A stretch of DNA of 27,576 bases from positions 1-27,576 of the forward strand of contig NZ_CAJUCP010000075.1 of assembly GCF_910585425.1 (NCBI RefSeq), read 5' to 3'. Numbering within the stretch: position 1 is the stretch's first letter; each line of letters begins with the position of its first letter. The DNA comes from an uncultured Acetatifactor sp. GTDB taxonomy: Bacteria > Bacillota > Clostridia > Lachnospirales > Lachnospiraceae. This document shows positions 15,420 to 22,909 of this stretch, piece after piece. A program made the position numbers and the translations under genes. The notes beneath the pieces were generated by a model that made no database searches, was not told where the DNA came from, and worked only from the letters and a program-made list of their open reading frames with translations.

Positions 15420-17003
15420 ATGAAAAATATCAGCTTAAAGCATCGACTGATCATCCCCATCGCCCTGCTGGGCATGGTGGCGCTGCTGTCCAACATCCTC
15501 TCCGTCCTCAATATCCGCAACGTGAACGCCAGCGCCTCCAACATCGCCGACAACTATATGGAGGGCAAGGAACGGCTCGCCGCAATCTGCCAGGCCTCCA
15601 TGGACATCCACCAGATGGCCTTAAGCCACATCGTGGCCACGGATTATGACACCATGATCCTCCTGGTCCGGCAGATCAAGGAGGAAGAAGCGCTTCTGGA
15701 CGATATGCTCTCGCAGTACGAGGCATTCGTAGTACAGGACGACCGGGCGCAGTATGACTCCCTGCTGGAGGACTATGCCGCCTTCAAGCATGCCCTGGTC
15801 CATCTGGTGTGCGCCAGCGCGGGCCACAAGACCCAGGACGCCTACGCCATGGCCAACGGCGATGTGGCGGCAGGCGCCGACGCCATGAAAGCGGACATTG
15901 ACGCCCTGAACGCGTCCATCAGCGCCCAGACCCTGGAGGCCAGGTCCCACCTCTCCGGGGTGTATGTCTTCTCTCTGGTGGTGGGCATCGCGGCGGCCGT
16001 CATCTGCGTCCTCCTGGTGCTGACGGACTTCCGGCTGATATCCGTCTATGTGGTGGCGCCCATCAAGAGCATCCTGAAGACCATCCAGGAAAGCTCCGGG
16101 CGCATCAACGGCATGACCGGCGAGGTGCTGAAGCGGACACAGGCCTCCCGGCAGAGCGCGGCGGGCCTTTCCTCACTGGCGGGGCAGCTCTCATCGACCT
16201 TTCAGGAGGTAGCCCGGAATGTATCGGACATCAACGACAGCGCAGGCACCGTCCGGCAGGAGGTGCAGGCCATCGCGGAGGAATGCAGCGACATCACCGC
16301 TTACACCGCCCAGATGAACGCCCGGGCGGACGCCATGCAGCAGTCCGCCCAGAGCAGCGCCGAGACCACCGGCGCCAAGACGGAGGAGATCCTGTCCTCC
16401 CTCAACGACGCCATCGAGAAGAGCAAGAGCGTGAACCAGATCAAGAACCTCACCGGGGACATCCTGGCCATCGCCCAGCAGACCAGGCTGATCTCCCTGA
16501 ACGCCTCCGTGGAGGCCGCCAACGCGGGAACGGCTGGCAAGGGCTTCGCCATGGTGGCCAGGGAGGTGCGGGACCTCTCCAACTCCACCCAGGAGACCGC
16601 GGGGCGCATCCAGGCGATCAACGACGTGGTCACCGCCTCGGTCCACAATCTTTCCGAAAATGCCAGGCAGTTGATTGACTATATGAGTCAATCCGTCCTG
16701 AAGGAATTCCAGGCCTTCGTGGAATCCGGCAGCCAGTACAAGGAGGACGCCGCCCACATCCGCCGCATCATGGACGATTTCCACGGGCAGACCCAGCGGC
16801 TGAAGGATTCCATGTCCGGCATCGCGGATTCCATCGGCACCATCGACGAGGCCATCGACGAGAGCGCCTCCGGCATCGCCGGCATGGCGGGCAATACCCG
16901 GAGCCTGGCGGCGGACATGGAGGACATCACCCAGCGCATGGGCGTCAACCAGGACGTGGTGGCGGAGCTGGAGAAAGAGACTGCCGTGTTCGATAATCTG
17001 TAG
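15420..17003 (+). CDS. Methyl-accepting chemotaxis protein
   Basis: 527 residues from ATG 15420, with AAAGGAG upstream at about 15402. TM1 spans about 10-31. A four-helix-bundle type periplasmic-side sensor (about 32-180) and TM2 (about 181-205) follow. A weak or degenerate HAMP and a long coiled-coil signalling domain come next. The receptor hairpin tip is recognisable but divergent: IAQQTRLISLNASVEAANAG followed by TAGKGFAMVAREVRDLS, where most receptors have QTNLLALNAAIEAARAGE. This may alter CheA/CheW coupling. No other chemotaxis or flagellar genes are in view. Likely co-transcribed with the solute-binding lipoprotein. Confidence 0.9.
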   Translation: MKNISLKHRLIIPIALLGMVALLSNILSVLNIRNVNASASNIADNYMEGKERLAAICQASMDIHQMALSHIVATDYDTMILLVRQIKEEEALLDDMLSQYEAFVVQDDRAQYDSLLEDYAAFKHALVHLVCASAGHKTQDAYAMANGDVAAGADAMKADIDALNASISAQTLEARSHLSGVYVFSLVVGIAAAVICVLLVLTDFRLISVYVVAPIKSILKTIQESSGRINGMTGEVLKRTQASRQSAAGLSSLAGQLSSTFQEVARNVSDINDSAGTVRQEVQAIAEECSDITAYTAQMNARADAMQQSAQSSAETTGAKTEEILSSLNDAIEKSKSVNQIKNLTGDILAIAQQTRLISLNASVEAANAGTAGKGFAMVAREVRDLSNSTQETAGRIQAINDVVTASVHNLSENARQLIDYMSQSVLKEFQAFVESGSQYKEDAAHIRRIMDDFHGQTQRLKDSMSGIADSIGTIDEAIDESASGIAGMAGNTRSLAADMEDITQRMGVNQDVVAELEKETAVFDNL

Positions 17004-17022
17004 GATGATTTTTAAATTTTTG

Positions 17023-17051
17023 TTGACACCCACACGAACACCTGATATAAT
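17023..17051 (+). promoter_or_regulatory. Consensus sigma-A promoter of the AAA+ module
   Basis: TTGACA (17023-17028), 17-bp spacer, TATAAT (17046-17051): a perfect match to the housekeeping consensus and the strongest promoter in the window. ACACGA (17032-17037) and TCGTGT (17057-17062) form an inverted repeat around the -10 box and could be an operator. Initiation is predicted near 17058, about 370 bp before the first start codon. Confidence 0.9.
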
Positions 17052-17057
17052 ATCTCT

Positions 17058-17403
17058 CGTGTAAATTTATATCATTTCACACGACAAATCATATATAGCT
17101 TGATTGATAAGCTGATGTAACGGTATATGGAAGAGTGCAGAAAGAGTATCCCAGGGGGTACTCTGCCCTCTCGAAGGTACTGTACATCGGCTTTTTTGTT
17201 GTGCCGATGTATTCCCCCAGGGGAAGACACGCTCCTTGACAACTTAATCGCAGTCTCTGTCGGTCAGGGAAGCACCGCCATGACCTGCAGGATCATGACA
17301 TGATCTTGCAGCCAGCGTGCCAAGGGCAAACCGCTTAGACTGCGACGCGAATCGCACTACCAGCCGCGGTAAAAGCCGCGGCGCTGAAACTTATCACTTT
17401 TTT
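17058..17403 (+). ncRNA. Structured leader or non-coding RNA, unclassified
   Basis: The approximately 346 nt between the promoter and the AAA+ gene are packed with complementary segments. 17057-17062 pairs with 17079-17084; 17090-17095 with 17124-17129, enclosing AGCTT/AAGCT. AGAGTA (17143-17148) pairs with TACTCT (17159-17164), and TACATCGGC (17184-17192) with GCCGATGTA (17204-17212). GGTCA (17262-17266) pairs with TGACC (17281-17285), and CTGCAGGATC (17285-17294) with GATCTTGCAG (17302-17311). CCGCGG (17364-17369) pairs with CCGCGG (17376-17381). TCGCAGTCT (17248-17256) pairs with AGACTGCGA (17337-17345) and closes a multibranch domain. A T6 run (17398-17403) follows 16 nt after the last stem. 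I cannot match it to a known riboswitch or RNA family. Confidence 0.65.
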
Positions 17404-17429
17404 ATATGACGAAAGGAGCGGCACAGCCT

Positions 17430-19451
17430 ATGTCAAACTATATATGGAAAACGGAACACAAGGAAATCGCGAATATCACATCTCTGACTCCAAATGCCTA
17501 CAACGTAACTCATATGTCGGAAAGAGCTTCCTGGGCAGTGGAGAGCTTTTTGCAGACGGCATGGCTGCTTCCGGGGAACGGATTCCTGGGATGGCAGATG
17601 AATTCTGACAAAGCCGGGATCCGTGCCTTTGCTTTCTCAAAGGGGGACGTCAAGATGACATCCGGCGACTTTGGCTGGATTTTTGAGGAATATGCGGATG
17701 TCGAAGCACAGGCGCCGGATTCCTTTGAGGATCTGTACAGGGATTTCCCCAAAGTATATGTCCTGCGGCATATGCCGGGAATCTCCGACGAACTCCGGAC
17801 ATTCAGGAGCCGGCATCTGCCCTCTGGGGATACGGATTATCTCCGGGATGTGGTCAGGGCTGTGAAGGAGTCCGGGGGAGTCGTGCGGATCGTGGTGGAG
17901 ACCGGTCATGACAGCCAGGGCGTGATCCTGTTTTGTCTGGCGGAGGAGATGACTCTCCAGATGCGCACCCTGCTTTCCCTGGCATTTCCGGATACCGTCC
18001 TGGAGGAGGCGGACATGGCGGACGCGGATACGGATTTCAGGCTTCCGGCAAAGTACCTGATGGAAAGCATGAAAAGGCTGCTGGAGGTCTTTCTCCTTGA
18101 GGATTCCTTGCTATTGGATTCCATAGAGGATCCCTCCACAGAGGATTCCTTCTCAGAGGAGTCCTCCACAGAGGATCTCTCCACAGAGGATTCCTCCCTG
18201 GATTCCTCCCTGGATTCCGAGGATCCTGCTTACAGATTCCGTTGGGAGGATGAAGACAATCTGGACGCAGCCTATGGTTACGCCGATTCGGAGGAATATG
18301 ATGCGGAGGATCCAGCAGCCCACAGCCAGCCTGGAGCCGGTGGGAAATCCGGCGGCGGGGAGACGTCTGACCAGGAGCCTGACAGTCTCTTCCTGGATGA
18401 ATTGGATCTGAGCGTGCGCACCTATGTCTGCCTGAATCGAGCCGGAATTTACACCCTGGGGGATCTCCGGAAAATGAGCCGGGCGGATCTGGCGAAGATC
18501 CGGAATCTTGGATCGAGAAGCCTGGAGGAAGTCATAAATAAGCTTGCGTCAATGGGCCTGTCCCTTCAGGGCGAGCAGCAGCCGCCCAGCAGCTCCCAAA
18601 TGCTGGCACAACTGATAGGCCTGAAGGACGTGAAGGAGCAGGTCAGGAAAATAGCGGCCTTCGCCAGGATGAAGAAGGACCTGGAGACGCTGGGCAGGGC
18701 ATCCGTCCCGGTGGCGCTGAATATGGAGTTCGTGGGGAACCCCGGTACGGCGAAGACCACCGTGGCCAGGATCCTGGCCGGAATCTTCAAGGAGATCGGA
18801 ATCCTTTCCAGCAGCCAGATCGTGGAGACAGGCCGGGCGGATCTGGTGGCAGGTTATATCGGCCAGACCGCCATCAACGTGAAGTCCGTGTTCAAGAGGG
18901 CCAGGGGGAAGCTCCTGTTCATCGACGAGGCCTATTCCCTTGCATCGGACTCCCAGAGGGACTTCGGCTATGAGGCGGTCAACACCATCGTACAGGAGAT
19001 GGAGAACAGCCGGAGCGACACAGTCGTAGTCTTCGCCGGTTACCCGGAAGAGATGGAAAACTTCTTCTCCATGAATCCGGGGCTGAGATCCCGCGTCCCC
19101 TTCCGCATCAGCTTCCCCGACTACTCTACCGACGAGATGGCGCAGATCGTCACCTTAGAGGCGCAGAAGCGAGGCTTCTCCCTCTGCCCCCGGGCGCTGG
19201 AAAAGGCGGTCTCCCTCTGCGGGGAGGCAAAGCACCGTTCCGACGCGGGGAACGGGCGGTTCTGCAGGAATCTGGTGGAAAACGCGATCCTGGGCTATGC
19301 CCTGCGGGTCTACGGGGAAGGGGCGGAAGACGCCGACGGGGCGGAAAAGGATTTCATCCTTGCGGAGGAGGATTTTTCCCTGCCGGACAATATGCAGGCC
19401 ATACCGGAGAGACAGGCGGCCAAAAAATCCGCGCCCATAGGCTTCCGTTAG
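17430..19451 (+). CDS. CbxX/SpoVK-type AAA+ ATPase with RpoA alpha-CTD-like domain
   Basis: 673 residues from ATG 17430, chosen because AAAGGAG (17412-17418) fits it; ATG 17406 has no ribosome site. Residues 1-215 are an unrecognised globular domain. About 220-300 is an acidic Ser/Glu/Asp linker built from EDSST-like repeats. About 319-380 (LDELDLSVRTYVCLNRAGIY, then TLGDLRKMSRADLAKIRNLG, SRSLEEVINKLASMGLSL) is strikingly like the C-terminal domain of the RNA polymerase alpha subunit (helix-hairpin-helix). The AAA+ domain follows: Walker A GNPGTAKTT near 436 (Ala for the usual Gly before Lys), Walker B LLFIDEAYSL near 496, and AGYPEEMENFFSMNPGLRSR typical of CbxX/CfxQ. First gene of the module. 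A role in remodelling a partner, perhaps transcription-linked, is inferred. Confidence 0.85.
   Translation: MSNYIWKTEHKEIANITSLTPNAYNVTHMSERASWAVESFLQTAWLLPGNGFLGWQMNSDKAGIRAFAFSKGDVKMTSGDFGWIFEEYADVEAQAPDSFEDLYRDFPKVYVLRHMPGISDELRTFRSRHLPSGDTDYLRDVVRAVKESGGVVRIVVETGHDSQGVILFCLAEEMTLQMRTLLSLAFPDTVLEEADMADADTDFRLPAKYLMESMKRLLEVFLLEDSLLLDSIEDPSTEDSFSEESSTEDLSTEDSSLDSSLDSEDPAYRFRWEDEDNLDAAYGYADSEEYDAEDPAAHSQPGAGGKSGGGETSDQEPDSLFLDELDLSVRTYVCLNRAGIYTLGDLRKMSRADLAKIRNLGSRSLEEVINKLASMGLSLQGEQQPPSSSQMLAQLIGLKDVKEQVRKIAAFARMKKDLETLGRASVPVALNMEFVGNPGTAKTTVARILAGIFKEIGILSSSQIVETGRADLVAGYIGQTAINVKSVFKRARGKLLFIDEAYSLASDSQRDFGYEAVNTIVQEMENSRSDTVVVFAGYPEEMENFFSMNPGLRSRVPFRISFPDYSTDEMAQIVTLEAQKRGFSLCPRALEKAVSLCGEAKHRSDAGNGRFCRNLVENAILGYALRVYGEGAEDADGAEKDFILAEEDFSLPDNMQAIPERQAAKKSAPIGFR
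18101..18225 (+). repeat. Degenerate short tandem repeats encoding the acidic linker
   Basis: Variants of TCCACAGAGGATTCC recur in tandem and encode EDSST/DSSLD-type units within the AAA+ gene. The tract keeps the reading frame and probably changes length by slippage. Confidence 0.75.
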
Positions 19452-19803
19452 GAACTGTGGGAAAGACAATTCCTTATTAACGGCGGGTTCCGGCGGCTTG
19501 CTTTTGTAAAATTTACAGACAAGAAGGCCGCTATCTGATATAGTGTACTCATGGCCGCCGGAATATGCCCCTCTGTCCAGGGCGGGAACATGTCCGGCGA
19601 CCGCTGTACTCACGGCCTCAGCCATCTGCTCTATGGAATGATCTGCCCTATGGAACGTGCGGCAGGCGGACGCCCTGCCATGCAGAACGGAAAGGGGCAA
19701 TGAGGGCGCTCAGGAGTATGATCCCTACAATGTGCGGCATGAATCACGGCCAGTGATTCTGTAGATTTCAGGAAAAATTCCGGAAAAGAAAGGTGGGAAA
19801 GAC
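19452..19803. other. Intergenic region with long inverted repeat
   Basis: 352 bp with no convincing gene. TTCCGGCGGC (19488-19497) and GCCGCCGGAA (19554-19563) form a perfect 10-bp stem around a 56-nt loop. The loop contains the palindrome TGTAAAATTTACA (19505-19517) and TGATAT 18 bp after TTTACA, a possible weak promoter. The rest is G+C-rich with small spurious frames. The spacer interrupts an otherwise compact operon, so it may hold a processing site, attenuator or second promoter. Confidence 0.5.
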
Positions 19804-21222
19804 ATGAAATTATTTCAGGGAAAACAGGAAGATTACCGAAAGAACCTTGCCTGCATGGAGGAAGTGACAGACAGGCTCTTAGGCCACATGAAGGGGCACG
19901 GCTTCTCCTTCCGGCAGGAGATCACGGACAGCAAGGGGGACTTCAGCCAGGAGAAGCTCTGCGGTCTGGTGGAGGAGCTTGTGGAGCGCTGGGTGGAGAC
20001 CCTGCGGGAAAGCACGGACAAAAATCCTGACACCGGGGAGAGCCTGGCGGAGCCCTATATCCGGGAACGGCGGGAGCTGTACGGCCTCTACCTCTACCTG
20101 GTCATGCGGTGCAGCCTGTGCGAGGGGGCGTATGCGAAAGCCTATCCTTACGGCTCTGTGGAGAAAGAGCGGACGGATTTTGCATTCCTGCTGGAACAGG
20201 CCAGGCGCCTGACCAGAAGATGGTGCGTCATGGCCGAGCCCGACGGGGGGAAACACAACGAGCTGTACGAGGGCTATGACGAGCACTTCGGCTTCCATCT
20301 CTACAAGACCCTTGTGGATCCCCGGAGGATCACCGACGACAGCGCCCTGAGCCCCTGGTGGAAACGCCAGGACAACCTGAAGCGCCTGACGAATGAGGGC
20401 AATATGAAACGAATCTACATCCGGCACCATCCGGGCGCTTTCCAGGGAAGCAGGGGCAAAGAAATTGCTCCAGACAAAGAGACGGCCACGGACAAAGCGG
20501 CAGCCCAGGCGGAAGAAACAGCTCTGGACAAAGCCGCAGTCCCGGCAGAAGAAACAGCCCTGGGCAAAGCGGCAGTCCCTGGCAAAGTGACAGCCCTGGC
20601 AAAAGCGACAGCCCCGGACGAGGAAACGGCTCCGGATAAAGCGGCAGCCCCGGCGAACGCGACAGTCCAGGCGGAAGAAATGGCGCAACCGAAGGCTTGC
20701 CGCGATGAGACCGAAACGGACAGCAATATCAGCTATGAGGACGGCTGCGATGGCGACGACGGCTATGAGGACGATGATGCTTATGAGGATTTTGACGATT
20801 TTGACGATTACGACGATTACGATGCCTATGGGGATTATGACGCTTATGAGGATGACAACGACCCCTATCCGTTCCCTGATTTCGAGACCAAGGCCGAATT
20901 CGAAGCCGCCGCGACGGAGCAGTGGGCCCAGGAGTATGAAAGGGCGGACTACCTGGCATCCCTCGCCCTGAGCTTTGCCTGTAAAGCCGAGTACCTCGAA
21001 GCCTGCAGGCGGTTCACGGCCTCCTTCGAGAAGGCCAGGCCGGATGTGCTGCGGGACTTTTATCAGGAACTGGAGAGAATCGTGGGCCTGTATCTGGCCG
21101 AACGGAACCTCTCCCCCCTGGCGGATACCGATAAGACGCTGGACGTATACAGCCGCGTATCCGACGGCCCCTGCCGACAGGCCGGCAACTATGAAAGGAG
21201 GCTGCAATGGGAGAATCTGTGA
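19804..21222 (+). CDS. Protein with 12-residue repeats and Asp/Tyr-rich tract, unknown function
   Basis: 472 residues, ATG preceded by AAAGGTGG. I do not recognise a family. Residues 1-215 are a mostly helical, charged domain (KLCGLVEELVERWVETLRES, YGLYLYLVMRCSLCEGAYAK, then RWCVMAEP). Residues 231-290 are five tandem 12-residue units of the type KAAxPAEETALD. Residues about 312-353 are an extremely acidic tract of YED/DDYDDY units. A C-terminal helical domain (about 360-472) follows. No signal peptide or membrane helix. Two disordered spacers between folded ends suggest a tether or scaffold. It lies between the AAA+ gene and the 507-residue gene, overlapping the latter by 16 bp, so it belongs to the same operon. 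Confidence 0.75.
   Translation: MKLFQGKQEDYRKNLACMEEVTDRLLGHMKGHGFSFRQEITDSKGDFSQEKLCGLVEELVERWVETLRESTDKNPDTGESLAEPYIRERRELYGLYLYLVMRCSLCEGAYAKAYPYGSVEKERTDFAFLLEQARRLTRRWCVMAEPDGGKHNELYEGYDEHFGFHLYKTLVDPRRITDDSALSPWWKRQDNLKRLTNEGNMKRIYIRHHPGAFQGSRGKEIAPDKETATDKAAAQAEETALDKAAVPAEETALGKAAVPGKVTALAKATAPDEETAPDKAAAPANATVQAEEMAQPKACRDETETDSNISYEDGCDGDDGYEDDDAYEDFDDFDDYDDYDAYGDYDAYEDDNDPYPFPDFETKAEFEAAATEQWAQEYERADYLASLALSFACKAEYLEACRRFTASFEKARPDVLRDFYQELERIVGLYLAERNLSPLADTDKTLDVYSRVSDGPCRQAGNYERRLQWENL
20494..20673 (+). repeat. Five 36-bp tandem repeats (12-residue units)
   Basis: Five units start with the codons for KAA/KAT: KAAAQAEETALD, KAAVPAEETALG, KAAVPGKVTALA, KATAPDEETAPD, KAAAPANATVQA. 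The period is 36 bp and stays in frame. A degenerate unit precedes them. Confidence 0.85.
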
Positions 21223-22730
21223 ACGGAATCCGCGGAGCCTTCTACAGCGACATCATCTACGATTACCAGTGCAAATATGACGACAAACGGGAAAAATCCT
21301 TTCTCTACAGAGCCTTTTGGGCAGAGGGCGTCTCGGGACTGCTCAAGCGCCTTGACCGGTCGCTTTCCGAGCACCTGGCCGGGGACGGCCATGAGTCTCC
21401 CAACCCGCTGGAGAAATACATGGCCCCGTTCTGCCCCAACAGCCGGCCCGGGAGCTGGGACTACCCCTGGCATCTGGCGAAACAGCCCCTAAAGCCCGGG
21501 GACGAGTCCCGCATCAAAGAGCAGCTTGCGGCGGCCATGGCGGAGCATCCGGCCTGGGCTAAGGGGCTGCTGACAAAAACGGTTCCGGAAAAGGGCCGCA
21601 AAGAGCGCCGGGACTTCTGGGAGGAGCTTTGGCTGAGAGATGCCGCTTACAGAGCCGGGCTGATCACCGACACGGACTATTACCTGTGGCTGGTGGAATA
21701 TCTGGCGGTGCGGGACATCTATTATAAAGACAACAGCATAGCCAACGCCCATTTGTGGCTGAAAAGGCTGCTGCATAAGACAGGCGTGGCCGGCGAAGAC
21801 CTGGACGTCAAGGCGAACGTGGAAAAGAAGCTGGCGGAGGCGGCAGCGCTGATACGCCAGGAACGGGACGCCGGAGGCACGGAAATCGCAGCCCGGCTCC
21901 ACAATCTGAAACGCTCCGTGAAGAACAGGGACGGGGAGACGATCCGGAAAGAGGACTACCTGCCCTGGCTGACCGCCCGTCTGGAGCGGATGGCAGTCCA
22001 CATCAAGGTCAAGACCTGGCTGCAGGACAGCGGATATCCCCTGGGGAGAAAGGACAAGGCGGAGAATCCGCCCAGAGAGCCCAGGAAACAGGACTTTTCC
22101 CTGCGCCTTTTCGAGGCATACTGCGACAGCGGCGAGGGCTACGAGTTCTACAGAAAAGACCTGGGGGGCCAGGAGAACTCCGGAGACTGGCATACGGACA
22201 GCCAGGGCTTCTGCATGCTGGAGCTGTCCCAGGCCGACGGCCTTCGGGAAATCCTGGAGCAGAGCGGAGGAAGGTATCTCTACATTCCGCTGGCCATCCA
22301 CCTGGGAAGCGGCTGTATCTTTTTCCTGGCAGGGAAGGAGAATTACAGGGAAGCCTATGAGAAGGCGGGAAGGCTGCTGAAAGAGGCTTACAGACAGGCG
22401 AACGGCTGCTACTGCTTTGACTATCTCCGTCTGGACGAAGGGTATCAGGCGCAGTTTCCCGGGGACGTGGGCGGGGCGTTTCGGCTGCAGCCCTCCTTCC
22501 ATGAGAACCAGGGGCGGAGCTGCCTGGACGTTTTCATGGATTTCAAACGCTACTGCCTGTCCGGAACCTGCAGCCCCCGCCGGACAGTCAAAAACTTCAA
22601 CGAAGAGGCTCCCGACGGTATCCCGGATGCGTTCCGCTGGGCCTTTGACAATCTGGAGGAGATGGAAGTGAGCCCACAGGCGGCAGTCTCCTTCCAGCGT
22701 GTGCGGGAAATGGCGGAAAAGTCATACTGA
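21207..22730 (+). CDS. 507-residue protein of unknown function in AAA+ module
   Basis: AAAGGAGG lies 6 nt before ATG 21207, inside the end of the preceding gene (16-bp overlap), so translation is coupled. No family is recognised. It is a soluble protein without signal peptide or membrane helices. The N-terminal half is helical and rich in Trp/Arg/Lys (EELWLRDAAYRAGLITDTDY, YYLWLVEYLAVRDIYYK), with a coiled-coil-like stretch near 205-240 (VEKKLAEAAALIRQERDAGG). The C-terminal half (about 300-507) looks alpha/beta with several cysteines (CMLELSQADGLREILEQSGG, YLYIPLAIHLGSGCIFFLAG). Because it is fixed between two AAA+ genes, it may be an adaptor or substrate-recognition component; this is inferred. 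Confidence 0.8.
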   Translation: MGESVNGIRGAFYSDIIYDYQCKYDDKREKSFLYRAFWAEGVSGLLKRLDRSLSEHLAGDGHESPNPLEKYMAPFCPNSRPGSWDYPWHLAKQPLKPGDESRIKEQLAAAMAEHPAWAKGLLTKTVPEKGRKERRDFWEELWLRDAAYRAGLITDTDYYLWLVEYLAVRDIYYKDNSIANAHLWLKRLLHKTGVAGEDLDVKANVEKKLAEAAALIRQERDAGGTEIAARLHNLKRSVKNRDGETIRKEDYLPWLTARLERMAVHIKVKTWLQDSGYPLGRKDKAENPPREPRKQDFSLRLFEAYCDSGEGYEFYRKDLGGQENSGDWHTDSQGFCMLELSQADGLREILEQSGGRYLYIPLAIHLGSGCIFFLAGKENYREAYEKAGRLLKEAYRQANGCYCFDYLRLDEGYQAQFPGDVGGAFRLQPSFHENQGRSCLDVFMDFKRYCLSGTCSPRRTVKNFNEEAPDGIPDAFRWAFDNLEEMEVSPQAAVSFQRVREMAEKSY

Positions 22731-22802
22731 CCTCTCCGGCGCGGATGACCTTCCGGAGGAATACATTCCGGGTAAATACAATGCAGCTTGTTATGCTACT
22801 AG

Positions 22803-22831
22803 TTGTTTTTTTATCTGCTGTATGCTAATAT
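22803..22831 (+). promoter_or_regulatory. Candidate internal promoter before the protease gene
   Basis: TTGTTT (22803-22808), 17-bp spacer, TAATAT (22826-22831), in an A+T-rich island within otherwise G+C-rich sequence. It lies 79 bp before the GTG start of the large AAA-protease gene. It would let the protease be expressed apart from the upstream genes. Confidence 0.6.
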
Positions 22832-22909
22832 TGTGATAGGCTGAATAAGGCCGCAAAAGCCGAGACGCCGGAGCAAATCAGAAAAAGAGTTGAGGAGGAA
22901 AAAGACACA

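Noticed and set aside
17323..17332. AGGGCAAACC resembling the core of c-di-GMP-I riboswitches
   Set aside because: Only this decamer fits; the flanking stems, receptor and the downstream GGACGCAAAGCC-like element are not present in the required order.
17058..17403. T-box leader upstream of the AAA+ gene
   Set aside because: No AGGGTGGTACCGCG-type T-box sequence or specifier-loop arrangement, and the downstream gene is not an aminoacylation or amino acid gene.
19565..19756. 63-codon plus-strand frame in the AAA+ operon spacer
   Set aside because: No ribosome site; composition (Pro/Arg/Cys) is typical of a random frame in G+C-rich DNA.
20494..20673. CRISPR-like repeat array
   Set aside because: The 36-bp units are contiguous without spacers and are in-frame coding repeats.
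19879..21207. 442-codon minus-strand frame opposite the repeat protein
   Set aside because: Its Ile/Val-rich and Cys/Arg-rich stretches are the antisense of the Asp/Tyr tract and the 12-residue repeats; no start signal.
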